Shown here piece by piece: positions 1-11,595 of a stretch of 64,000 nt of DNA. The stretch's first letter is position 1; each line of letters begins with the position of its first letter. A program made the position numbers and the translations under genes. The notes under the pieces were generated by a model, which worked only from the letters and a program-made list of their open reading frames with translations, did no database searches and had not been told where the DNA came from. Source of the stretch: Anaeramoeba flamelloides (taxonomy: Eukaryota > Metamonada > Anaeramoebidae); contig JANTQA010000015.1 in the NCBI GenBank assembly GCA_027625915.1, forward strand, positions 1,302,001 to 1,366,000. Direction: 5' to 3'.

Positions 1-2066
1 AAATTATTCGAATTCGTGATTTTTATATTCGAAAAGTAAGGACTGTTCAGTCGATGATCCACGACAAGTTTGGACAAATCTTGGATGACTTTCCTGATTT
101 GAATTCGATCCATCCTTTTTATTCTGATTTGCTGAACATCCTCTATGATCGGGATCATTATAAAATTGCCTTGGGATCGATGTCCATTTCACGTAACATT
201 GTTGATCATATTGCCAAGCATTACATTTCTCAAATTAAATACGGAGACTCTTTGTTTAGGTGTAAAACCTTAAAAAGGGCAGCACTGGGAAGGCTTTGTA
301 CTGTAATCAGGAAGCAAAAGGATTCCTTGAGCTATTTGGAACAAGTGCGACAGCATCTTTCAAGATACCCATCGATTGATCCCACAACAAGGACTTTGAT
401 CATTACCGGGTACCCCAATGTTGGTAAGTCAAGTTTTATGAACACCATCACACGGGCAAACGTTGACGTGCAACCTTATCCATTTACAACAAAGTCTTTG
501 TTTGTTGGTCACTTTGATTATGATTTCCAAAGATGGCAATGTCTTGATACACCGGGTATCTTGGACCATCCATTAATTAAGCGTAATACAATTGAAATGC
601 AAGCAATCACAGCACTTGCTTATATCAAATCGACAATTTTATTTTTCATCGACATTTCCGAGACGTGTGGTTATTCCATTCATCAACAGGTTACCCTCTT
701 CCGTTCAATTTCAAGGCTGTTTGTTGGCAAGCCAATTGTACTTGTCTTATCAAAAATTGATCTTAGGAAGCCAAACGAACTCTCACAGGAGGAACGAAAG
801 ATCATTGAATGTGTTTGGGATAAGGAATTGCCAAAGGAAACCTTTTCAGATGAAGAAGAAAATGAAAATGAAAATGAAAATGAAAAAGAAGAATTAGACG
901 AAGAAGACGAAGAAAAAGACTTGATAATTGGACAGGAAAATGATGAGTCCCTCGGCATGGCATTATTCAATAGGGAATTAAATTGGGACATTGACTGGGA
1001 ATTAAAAGATGGATTTTTAATGGCCAGCGACGAAAGAGTAAAATTAGTTGCAATTAGCTCCAAAGGAGAAATGGGTATCGCCAAGGTTATCGAGCAATCA
1101 TGTGATTTATTAAAATCCGAAAGAGTAGAAAAGAAGGTAAGATCAAGTGAAATGGATAAAAATTTGAATAGGTTACATGTCGCAATCCCTGAAAAGCGTG
1201 ATGAGTTTGAAAGGCCACCAAATATCCCCAAAAGTATCCTGGAAATGAGAGAAAAGAAAAAACAGAAGGGATATGTGAAACCAAAAAAAACACTTTCAAG
1301 AGATCTTGAAAAGCAAAACGGAGGATATGGTAAATATGATATTGATCTTCGAAAGGAATGGATCTTAGAAAATGAAGAATGGAAGGACGATATCATTCCC
1401 GAAATTTGGGAAGGCAAGAATATTGCTGATTTTATCGACCCTGAAATTGAAAGGAAATTAGATGAATTAGAAAAGGAAGAAGAAGAAATAATTAGAAAAA
1501 TGGAGGAAGCAGATTCGCAAGAAATGGAAGTGAACGATTTGAACCAAACACAAGAAAAAATGTTAGACAAAATTCGAGAGAAAAAAATGTTAAAAATTTT
1601 GAAAAAGAACAGAGAAAAAACAAGAGGCAGAAAATCAATTCCTACAAATAAAAATACTAAAAAAAGTATTTCCTCTCTAAAGGAACATTTGAAAGATATG
1701 GGTCTTCCAGACCTCCCTTTGAAGCAAGCTAAAAAAAGGCATCTCAAAACAAAAAGAGGCAGAGAAAAACTTAGAAAGGGAATGATGAAAGAATTACAGG
1801 ACACCCAAAAGGAAGTTCAGATCGGCCAAGGTGTTGTCTTAAATAAAGATCGATCCAGGGTGCGATCCAGAAGTGTTGACCCTCGCTATAAGGGCTTCAA
1901 AGACGAAACTCAACTCAAATTGGCTAGAAAAATTGCAGTTAAGCAATTTGAAAAAAAGAAAAACAGATACATGCCAAAGGGTGAAGGTGACAGATCTATC
2001 GTTACTTACAGACCAAAACATCTCTTTTCTGGAAAAAGAGGAATTGGATCTGCTGATTGGAGATAA
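1..2066 (+). CDS. NOG1: Nucleolar GTP-binding protein 1 (NOG1), 5' end outside window
   Basis: The frame is open from the first codon at position 3 and ends in TAA, so the true start lies left of the window and 687 residues are visible. NOG1 is an Obg/NOG1-class GTPase needed for late nucleolar 60S ribosome maturation. The helical NOG1 N-terminal bundle is recognisable (IHPFYSDLLNILYDRDHYK, then CKTLKRAALGR). The G domain follows: P-loop GYPNVGKSS near nt 408-434, G3 DTPGI near 547-561, G4 SKID near 751-762, and G5-like AISSKGE near 1050-1070. After the G5 region comes the conserved LNRLHVAIPEKRDEFERPP. The C-terminal third is Lys/Glu-rich, as in the family. Two oddities: an acidic Asn-Glu insertion of about 60 residues (nt 845-1005) between G4 and G5, and Ser instead of Asn in the NKxD motif. 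No intron is seen. Confidence 0.95.
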   Translation, partial: IIRIRDFYIRKVRTVQSMIHDKFGQILDDFPDLNSIHPFYSDLLNILYDRDHYKIALGSMSISRNIVDHIAKHYISQIKYGDSLFRCKTLKRAALGRLCTVIRKQKDSLSYLEQVRQHLSRYPSIDPTTRTLIITGYPNVGKSSFMNTITRANVDVQPYPFTTKSLFVGHFDYDFQRWQCLDTPGILDHPLIKRNTIEMQAITALAYIKSTILFFIDISETCGYSIHQQVTLFRSISRLFVGKPIVLVLSKIDLRKPNELSQEERKIIECVWDKELPKETFSDEEENENENENEKEELDEEDEEKDLIIGQENDESLGMALFNRELNWDIDWELKDGFLMASDERVKLVAISSKGEMGIAKVIEQSCDLLKSERVEKKVRSSEMDKNLNRLHVAIPEKRDEFERPPNIPKSILEMREKKKQKGYVKPKKTLSRDLEKQNGGYGKYDIDLRKEWILENEEWKDDIIPEIWEGKNIADFIDPEIERKLDELEKEEEEIIRKMEEADSQEMEVNDLNQTQEKMLDKIREKKMLKILKKNREKTRGRKSIPTNKNTKKSISSLKEHLKDMGLPDLPLKQAKKRHLKTKRGREKLRKGMMKELQDTQKEVQIGQGVVLNKDRSRVRSRSVDPRYKGFKDETQLKLARKIAVKQFEKKKNRYMPKGEGDRSIVTYRPKHLFSGKRGIGSADWR

Positions 2067-4177
2067 TTAGCGGGTTTTTTTTTTTTTTTTTTTTTATTGA
2101 TTTTTGATTTTTACATATTGTTGTTTAAATAAATTTTTAATTTAGAATAAAATTTTTATTTTTTTTTTTAAACGTTTGATTTTTCAATTTTTGAATTTTT
2201 TTTGTTTACCAGCTTTGGGAAAACATTTTTACAAAATAGTGTCAAGCCATTTAGTTTTTTTTTTATTCTCAAGAACCACACCAAAAAGTTATTTTTAAAA
2301 AATTTATGTTATTAAAAAATGATTTTTGGATATTTTCTCATAAAAATCTTTTATTTTACAATTTGTTTCAAGTTGCAAAAAAGTAAACTCAAATTTAAAG
2401 ATTTTTCAGATATTCAAAATATTCATTCAAAATTATATTGATTGTTTTTCAAAATAATTCGTGAAAAGTTTAATAATTAACTCCATTTCGCTCAAATCAG
2501 CCCAACCAAATATGAAAAATTCAATTTTTTTATTTTCAGAATCAACGAACATAAGGTTGGTAGAAAATAAATGATATTATCAAATACCCATTTAAAGTTG
2601 ATGTTCATAATAAGAAATTCCGGAATAAACTCTAAACTTGTTTCAAAAAATAAAAATGTTAAGAATTTTTGGGCACTTTTATTGAAATGTTACATTTAAA
2701 AATTTCTCAATTTCTTTGGAAAATTAGAATTTGTTAATAATATGATTGTTTAAGATTAAGTGTATAAATTTTTAAAGAAATGTCAAAAATCAATTTTCCA
2801 AAAGATAATTTGGATTTTCAAGGATTTTTTTATTTAAATTGATTTTTTCAAAAAAAATGAAAAAATTAATCAAGAAATAATAAATAAAAATCATTTATTT
2901 AATTGACTGATCTTTTCTGTAATATTTGTGACAATATATTTTTATTGGCCAAGTTCTATTTTAACTTAGTTAAGGAAAAACTTTTGAAAATTTTAAAGAA
3001 AAAAATAACTTAATATTTCTGAAGAATTTTTTAAAATGGTTTTTTATCTCTAATTATCTTTAAATAGTCTAACTTGGATTTAGTTCAAGAATCTATGTTA
3101 TTTTTTAAATTCTGCTTCAAAAATAAAAATTTAGTGAATATATTGATTTGATTTGTTAATTATTTAATTTCTATTTAATTGAAAACTCAAAATAATTCTG
3201 AATAATACTTTTATATTTTACTCAAATTTCATTTTCTTTGGGTTGAATCTTTTGTTATTGTTTTTTGATTTCGAGAATTCAATCCCTTTATTTTTATTTT
3301 TGAATACTATTCTTTACTTTGGCTTTGTTTGATAAAAATTTTTGAAATTAGAATTTTGAAAGCAAATTTGTAAAAAAATGTTTTGTAAAATAAATAATAA
3401 ATAAGAATGGGGAGAGCATTCCAAGGTAATAACTTGTTTGAACTCATCTAAATCAAGAAGAAAAAGAAAAAAAAAATCTTCAAAAATAGGCTTTTATAGA
3501 TTTTTTATTCAGCATTCATAATTTTTACAAATTTATTCGGGAAAGGTGATATTTCTTCTTCTGTTGTTCAAAAAGAAAATATTTGTTTCAAATGCACACC
3601 TTCTTGGGTCTATTTTTTTGGTGTGTTCTAATGATTTATTTCAACTACCCATCTGAATAACATTTCTAGATCCAAAACCAAATTTAAGATAATCAAAAAT
3701 TTTTTCTAAAAAAATGGAATCAAAAAATTGAAAAATGAAAGATTCAGCTCTTATAGGCTTGGTTTTTTCACATAAATAGAGTAATTAATGGTATTTTGGT
3801 TTCCAATTTTCAATATCTTGTAGAACTCTAAAAATTTTTTTTCATTAAGTTGTTGAAATTAAAAAGTGAAATAAGGTGTAAGTGTTCCTTACCGCCTTAA
3901 TTCAAACAAAAGATCTCCAGACACCAGATCTAGATTCTTAATGTAAAAAGGTATTTATCAGTATTTTAGTTAGTACTTCATATTTTATTTTCCTAAGGCT
4001 CTTTTTGTTAAAAATAAAAATGAGGTGGTTTCTAAGTATATTTTTTCACAAACCAAACGAATTTCCAAAATAAACAAAATGAGCAAATAAACAAAGGTAC
4101 ACAAACATATACCTGAAAAGAAATCAAACATTATTTCATTTTTTTAATTTTTTTTATTAAAATAATTTTTCTTTCAA
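2067..4177. other. Intergenic, AT-rich, NOG1 to AP3D
   Basis: A pure T tract of about 20 bases follows the NOG1 stop almost at once (from about 2077). The rest is homopolymer-rich A/T DNA with no open frame above about 60 codons, no RNA gene and no terminal repeats that I can see. The promoter and 5' UTR of the AP-3 delta gene should lie in its right end. Confidence 0.6.
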
Positions 4178-7100
4178 ATGGGAAAATCTCTTACTGATAT
4201 TGTTCGAGGGATACGTAAAACAAACAAACACCCCTCTGCATATATTTCTGAATGTATGAATGAAATCAAAAATGAATTAAAGGGAACAAATATCGATGTC
4301 AAAGCAGTTGCGATTCAAAAACTTACTTATCTTCAAATGTTTGGTCAATCAATGGGATTTGCTAGTTTTTTTATGCTTGAAATTCTCCCAAGTCCTTCTT
4401 TTGAAAATAAAAGAATTGCTTATCTTGCTATACGACAATCTTTTCATGAAAAAACAGATGTATTAATTATGTTGACGGGTCAACTTAAAAAGGTTTTTAA
4501 TTTCCTTTGTTTTTTTTTTTTCTTTTATCTTTTTTTAAAACCTTTTTTTTTTAAATTTTATCATCCCAAAAACTAACAATAGGACTTTATTTCTCAAAAT
4601 ACTTACCAAGCATGTGTTGCACTTGATACTTTGTCAAATGTTTGCACTCTTGAACTTGCTAGAAATCTTGTTTCTGATGTTTTAACAATGACTACTTCAA
4701 ATAGGTAAAAATAAGATCCTTTTCTTTTTTTTAAAAATTTAATCAATTTTTCTCTTCAATTTTTTTTTTTTTTCATCTTTTGTTTTACAAAAATAGACCT
4801 TTTTTAAGAAGAATGGCAATTTTAACTCTATATTCAATTTTTATTAAATACCCAGACGCACTTTTAGGTGCTTTTCCAAGATTAAAAGAGAGACTTGATG
4901 ATGATGATCCAAGTAATTTAATTTTTTCTATTTTTTTTTTCTTTTCCATTCACTTTTTTTTTCATTTTTTTTTTTCCAAAAATTTTCAAAAAAAAAAAAT
5001 CTTTTAAATTTTTTTAAAGATGTTCAATGGGCAGCTGTAAATGTAGTTTGTGAGCTTGTAACAAAAACACCCAAAAACTTTACTGCACTGATTCCAGCAC
5101 TATTTCGAAAATTAAAAAAATACTCCAACAATTGGATGCTCATTAAGGTCTTAAAGGCGATCTCACTTTTAACAACTGTTGAAAAAAGGCTATCTAGAAA
5201 GCTAGTTGAGCCCTTATCAGAAATCCTGAATAATTCTGGATCCAAGTCTGTCTTATATGAAGCTATTAACGTTGTTCTTCTTGGTATGACTAAATACAAA
5301 TCGATTGTCAAATTGTCTGCGGAAAAGCTGAGGATCTTTGTTGAATCGAGTGATCGAAACTTGAAGTATTTGGGATTAGTTGCGTACAACAAATTGATGA
5401 AAGAATACCCAGGCTTGGTAGCAGAAAACCGTGACATCATTGTCAAGTGCTTAAAGGATGATGATGTAATGATCAGGATGAGGGCCTTAGATTTGATTTC
5501 CAATATGGCCAATCGCCAAAATTTGATTGACATTGTGCGAAAATTATTGGAGCACGTTTCTGCCTCTGAGGGCTCCTTCCAAGACGATTTGATTGAAAAA
5601 ATACTCTCCATTTGCTATGCTGAAAATTATGGACGTATCAGAGACTTTGAATGGTATTTAAATACCTTGATCAATTTAGGATCGACTCCTGATACCAAAA
5701 TTGGACCAAAAATTTCTGAACGAATATTAGATGTTATGGTAAGGGTCAAGGCCTTAAGAGAATATGGAGTTTCCAGATTTTTAAAACTGATTAATAGCAA
5801 TATTAAGAATTTGTCTGGCGAGATCTTATATGCTGCGTCCTATTGCCTTGGTGAATTTTCAAATTTCCTCGATGAGGATGAGCCAAGAATCGCGATTGAA
5901 TATTTGCTTCAGCCAAGATCTGTTACTCAGTCCCCTCGAGTGCAAGCCCTCTTCCTCCAAAATTCGTTAAAATTATATTTAAATATTTTGAAACAAAACC
6001 AAGAAGATGAAGAAAGCAATGGTGACGAAGAAATTTTGGAAATAGAAGAAATCCTTGAAACCAATTTACCAACTTTTACACAATCCATTCATTTAGAAGT
6101 ACAAGAAAGGGCATGCACCTTTTTGTCTATTTTGAAATTAAATAAGGATATGCGTTCAATGGGCACTTCAATTGATCAAGAACTTTTCAGTGTCTTTTCT
6201 GAAGAGCTCAACCCAGTGGCAAAAAACGCCCAAAAAAAGGTCAGGGTACCAAAGGATCTTGATTTAGATGCGTGGATCAATGAGCCACCAAAGGAAGAAG
6301 AATCTGATAATTATGGTTCAGATGAGGATGAATTCGAGAAAATGTTCCGATATGAAGGGAAGAGGGCAAAAAGAAGAAGGATGAAGAAAGAAATGGCAAG
6401 GAAAAGGAACAAACACAAAAAACGAGGCCATAAGTCAAAGAAGGAAAGAGAAAGTGAAAAAAAATTAAACCCATATATCATTAAAGGCGGCGAAAAGCGC
6501 CACCGTGGACGTCACGGTTCTAAGCATCGAAGACACCGTCATTCAAAGCATCACCGTGGCCGCTCGAAAAATAGAGACAGTGACGATCAAACAGAGGAAA
6601 TTCCAACAAAGCAACTTACAGACTTGGGCATTGATATTAAAGTTGGCACTCAAAAGGGAAAATCAAGGAGAAAGCCAAAGCGCGCCAGAAACAAATCGCC
6701 AGATGTCGTTGTTGAAGTTGCCAGCGTAATGGATCAGCCAGAGGATGCCCTGCCTTCTTCAGATGACGAAAAATCAAAGAAAAAAACGAGCGAACTCTTT
6801 TCTTCGCTTGCTAAACTCGATCTTTCTCAAAGAGAGGGCTTCATTTTGCCGAAGGTCCAACAGTATGGCAAGGAAAAAGAAGAAAAATCCAGAAAGGATA
6901 TGAAATTGGCCAATAATAAAACAGAGGATAAGCACAAGTCTCGCCATAGACATCATAAAAAGCATCATTCTTCAAAGCACCATTCACGCCATCAAAAAAC
7001 CGAGGAGAAGGTTAATGAAAAAGAAGAGGGAAAAAAGCATCATCGCCATCATCGTAAACACCACGGTAAACATCATGGCAAACACCAGGGCAAGCATCAT

Positions 7101-8039
7101 GGCAAAACTTCACAAAGTAAAGAAAATAAAAAAACGACCACACAAGAAAGCAAAAACCCATATCAAGCCTTCGACCTAATTAACTTTGATACGCCAAAAG
7201 AAAATCAAACACAAAAGCAAACACAAACACAAACACAAAAGCAAACTAACAATTTCGAAGGTCTTTTAACTGAATTAGAAAAGCCAAAGGAAACAACCCT
7301 AAAAAAAGAAATTAAAGAACAGCCCAAAAGGCAAACAACAAAAACACATTCACACAGAACAGGCGAAAAAAAAAAAAAAGATCTCAATAAGGCCTATCAA
7401 GATCGAAAAATAATCATCAAAATGGAACAATATGTCGAAAAAAATGAACCAAGCAAGGTATTTGTAAAATTGTCTGGAAGAACCCGATCAGGAAGACCAC
7501 TAAACCATTTTAGAATTGAAGTAACTTCCACTTCCCAATCTTCGTTTAAATTAATCAAAGCAAGCGCATCTGGACGTGCCACCACAAAGCTTATTTTTTC
7601 TCTTCAAGGAATCGAAAGCGCGCTTTCCGCGCAATGTAAGGCCACTTATATTTATCCCGGTAAAAAAGCCAAAAGCCAAGTGGAATTTCAATTCGCGATT
7701 TATCCCGCAACCTTCTTAATTCCAATCAAGATCGATCGAGAAAGCCTTGTTTCAATTCTACGTGGCGGTGAGATTTCTTCTTTATCGAAATTTGAATTGC
7801 CCAGCCCTCCTCGCGGCTTTAATAAATATGTCGAATACCTGATCAAATTATTAAACGTTCAAATCTGCGAAAGCAATCCTAAAGTTGCTACACTATACGC
7901 TAAAACTATCAATGACAAGCATGCAGTTATTTTGGTAAATTTCAATAATAATGTTCTTAATATCAATATAAGAACTTCCTCTCAATCATACGCTCAGCAA
8001 ATCATCGATTTCATAAAAGACAATATTGACAATCTTTAA
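4178..8039 (+). CDS. AP3D1: AP-3 adaptor complex delta subunit (four exons)
   Basis: Exons are inferred at 4178-4492, 4583-4704, 4797-4912 and 5020-8039. They join in frame to 1190 codons. The introns (90, 92 and 107 nt) end in AG and are nearly pure T/A. The product is the large delta subunit of AP-3, which sorts cargo from endosomes to lysosomes and lysosome-related organelles. The N-terminus (SLTDIVRGIRKTNKHPSAYI, then KLTYLQMFG and YLAIRQSFHEKTDVL) is diagnostic delta adaptin. The trunk continues as HEAT-like helices to about residue 590. The hinge (about 625-885) is extremely Lys/Arg/His-rich, with His/Lys runs at about 820-882, followed by a Gln/Thr stretch. A folded C-terminal ear (about 980-1190) ends the protein. 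The start is the ATG at 4178, which aligns with other delta subunits. Exon 4 alone is 3 kb. Confidence 0.93.
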
Positions 8040-11000
8040 TTTCTTTTTTTTTATTTTTTTATCAAAATTTTCATTTTTTATTGACAAGATCTTTTTTATA
8101 TTTTTATTGAGCTTTTTGACTTTATATTTTTTTGAAAAGTACTTTTCCTTTTATCTTTTTTTTTTTTTTATTTCATTTGATTACTACTGTTTACTTTATT
8201 GGTTCCAAATAGCTTTTTTTTTACTTGTTGATGAACCAAAATTTATAAGAAATAAATTTCATTATGATCTTTTTCTCAACTTTTTTCATTTAAAAATCTT
8301 CACACTCAAGTCTTAAGCGCTATCTGAATTTTAAGGTTTAGATACTATTGATATTCGTTGTATTGAACAATACAATTCCTTTAAGAGATTTTTTGTTGAA
8401 TTAAATTCAAAATATGTGCCAATTTCAGATTTAAATAGAAATTATTTTTTTATCCATAAAAGGTAACGAGTTCTCAAACCTAATCAACATCAATTTTAAA
8501 CCTTTTTTTTTTTTTTTTTTTTATGTACAAAGACATATTTTGGACAAGATTTTAAATGTTTAATTTATAGCTCAAGTCAAAACTTTTAATTGCTTGAAAG
8601 TTTTCGTGTAATACTATTACTTTTCAAAATTGGTGAAATTCTCAATTTTTTCACATGAGTAAATTCTATTGAAAGACATTTTTTGTAGGTATTTAAAAAC
8701 CATTTTTTTTGATCGGTTCGATTATATTAGGGGGGGGGGGTTGGTGTTTGGGTGGTATGAATAGTATGTTAGTGAATTTCTGATCTAGGGGTTTGAACGA
8801 AAAAAGTTTAAGAGATGAATTAGAGTTGTTTCACTTATTTTAAGGGGTAAAAATTTTCCACTTGACTTTGAGGTAAAAATAAGTTTTACTTAATTTTTAA
8901 AAAGATTTAGTATTGATGATTTCAACATTGTGGAATTTCTAAGAGTTAAGTAATAAAATACAACTAATCACCAAATAGTCTTTCTGATTTTTCCACTCAC
9001 AATTTTAAAAAACTATAACAAACTTTCATACTTATGAAAATAATTAAGAAAGTCTTCAAAAAAACAGAAAAATTCAATTTGTAAAAATTTGAAATTTAAT
9101 AATATACCAAATTGTTAGTAAGTAATAAACCTCACTTTAAAATATTTAACACACTAAATTTCAATTTTTGAAAACAAAATCTTATTAATTAATTTACTAT
9201 TGAAGAAATATTAAATTATAATAAATCACCGACTGAAATATTAATAATCATTAATATTTTACAATATATCCACAAAACAAATAATATTGATTTATTAATC
9301 AAAATTTGAAAAAAATATCATTCCTAATAAAGTGTAGGAGCGAGGGTTTATTGTTCAGAGTTTAATGTTAAAAAAATATATCTGGTAATGAGAGAATTTT
9401 AAATTGACTTAAATTTGCGTCTTCTAATACAAATAGTGTCAAGGTTAAAGTGTTAAGAAACAACCATCAGAAGTTTTTTTAAAAAAATTAGTTTTCTAAA
9501 AATTTTGAAACGAGCAAAAAAATAAAAATATATTGTAATAAATTTGTTTAAATTGTCATAAGGATTATTAATCAATCGAATGATCAAATAAACAACCAAC
9601 TAATTTTATTCAGGATTTTCTATTCAAAAGAACTAAACTCTAACTTAATATCAATCATTAAAAAATAAATATTTCGATATCAAGTAAAACTATTATATAA
9701 TTGAAAAAAACAAAATAAAAACAAAAATCAAAAAAATGTAAAAATGATACTAATATTTCACAGAAATCAAAGTTATTTCTAAATCGGATTGAACTGTAGT
9801 ATCATTGTGATTCTTTTCAATATTTTAACTATGTCAAAATTTTGGAATTTTATTTTATTTAATGAATTTAGTTTGTAAACTTTTTCAAGGTACATTATCG
9901 ATTTGGTAAGTAAATTTATTAATTTTTGTAAATTTTTTAGTTTTTACAAAAAAAAAAAATATAAGTACGATTTGTATAATGTATATTGATGTTTCTATGA
10001 TCTGTGTTTTTTTTTTTTTTTTTTTTTTTTTTTTGGGGTGGGGGGGGTGAAAAGTCCATTGTAATTTTTTTCAATGGATCTTTAAATTTTTTATTTCTAA
10101 AATTAAAATAAAAACTCTATTGACCTTTCTTATGTTTTTTGTTTATTCCGAAATTTTATAGATTGTCTCAATAATAACTGAAATTCTGTAAAACCTGCTA
10201 CGCTTCCAGAACCTTTTCGTTTTTCAATTTTTTAAAATATATTTAGATTTATAAGAGTACCAAAATAACTTTGATCAGTATTATTTGACTTGTTTCATTC
10301 TTTCTTGAAAATTATAAGAAATAATTAATATATCAAGTTATTTTTTAAGTCAACAATCCTGGATAAGAGTTTAATTTTTGAAAATAATTTGATGAGAAGA
10401 CAAAAAGATAAACTGATTATTAAAAAATTCATGAAAATAAAGATTTTCCAATTAAAAGTTTGGCAAATCTCAAAGATCTTGAGTAAAAAAAACAACTAAT
10501 GAAAAAAAAAAAAAAAAGCAATTTCTTTCAAACTATGGACTTAATATTAAATCTCAAAAAAGAAATATTAACAAAACAATTTTTTATTTTTTTCCATTTT
10601 TTCCCTGGATGAATCTTCTTTATCTTGGGAAGAAGAGTTACAAAGTTTGAAAGATCAAGTGGTTACTTGCTAATACTGCGACACTGAAGCAAGAAAGTAT
10701 GAGTAACTTGAAAATAAAAACCAAAAAGCAAAGGCTAGAATGACCAAAGGTTTATCCCAAATCAGATCAAAAAATAAAAAAAAGAAATTACAACAATTAA
10801 ATAACGATCCCCATTTGAACATTCATGATTAACATGATCAATTCTCAAATAATTAAATCAACCAAAAGTATCGTGGTTGTGATTTTGGGAGTTCTTAATT
10901 AAAGATAGCATTGTTTGTTTTTTTTTTTTGATTTTTTACCAATTACTTCTTATAAAACCCTTTTTAAATTTCTTTTTTTTTTTTTCTTTTTCTTTTTTCC

Positions 11001-11595
11001 TTTTTTCTTTTCAATTTTTTGCTTTTGCTTTTTAAACATAAAAAAAATTGGGATGTGTCTTTCCCTTGAACAATCTTGAAATCTATGATTTTAAGCTTAA
11101 ATTACCTTTGAGGAAATTTAAGCTAAAAGTACATTTAGAGTGTAATTTACACTTCATTCATTAATAAACAAAACAATTTTTTGTCATTTTTCATAGCAAA
11201 TATTTTTTGGGAATAAATATCAATATATAAACTATTTCAAAATGTTCAGTCATCACTGCTAGCTCTAATGTGTTTCGAAAAATATCAAGGTTAATAAAGT
11301 TTTGAGAGAAAAAAATATTTGATTCTAAATTCTAGTTTTTATTGATAAAATTGTAAGAAATATGCAAAAAAAATTTCATATAACATATATTTATATTAAA
11401 TTTGTTTGTTTATTAATTTTATAAGAAAAATTATTTTCTTAATATGTTTGATAATAATAGTGAGTTTCGATCCTTTGAATTATTTTTTGATTTGATAACC
11501 TATTAAAAATAAATTAATTAATTAATTGATAAATAATAAATAAATATTAAATTATTTTAAATTAGAAAAAACTAATAAAAAAAAGTGAAGTGGAA
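8040..11595. other. Intergenic between convergent AP3D and PP1-like genes
   Basis: These 3.5 kb separate two converging genes. They contain a run of ten G at about 8731-8740, a T tract followed by a G-rich patch at about 10007-10048, and a coding-like coiled-coil relic at 10597-10833 (listed separately). A 40-codon stop-free patch at 8338-8463 is discussed under rejected items. The remainder is A/T homopolymer DNA. Confidence 0.5.
10597..10833 (+). pseudogene. Decayed coiled-coil gene fragment
   Basis: This patch is clearly less AT-rich than its surroundings and reads as a charged helical protein: SLDESSLSWEEELQSLKDQV, then CDTEARKYE, then LENKNQKAKARMTKGLSQIR and a Lys-rich tail. It ends in TAA near 10831. 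Two TAA codons lie inside the same frame, at about 10671 and 10713. Since TAA is the stop of neighbouring genes, the frame is broken as it stands. It has no start codon and no convincing splice sites. It could be a processed or duplicated fragment of a gene elsewhere, or a pair of real exons that I cannot delimit. I do not recognise the parent family. Confidence 0.3.

Noticed and set aside
683-1804. 373-codon Ser/Phe-rich minus-strand frame
   Set aside because: It is the antisense shadow of the NOG1 gene; NOG1 is conserved and continuous on the plus strand.
8338-8463. Stop-free 40-codon patch (LDTIDIRCIEQYNSFKRFF, then a possible donor AG/GTAACG)
   Set aside because: It looks mildly protein-like but has no start, no clear partner exon and no recognisable domain, so I did not call a gene.
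8713-8724. GGTTCGATTAT, a partial match to a tRNA B box
   Set aside because: No A box at the right spacing and no cloverleaf can be drawn. No tRNA or rRNA gene was found anywhere in the window.
10666-10716. Idea that TAA might code for Gln in this genome
   Set aside because: TAA ends NOG1, AP-3 delta, the Rab5-like, CCDC130 and DOCK genes at the expected places, and TGA and TAG end others, so the code is standard.
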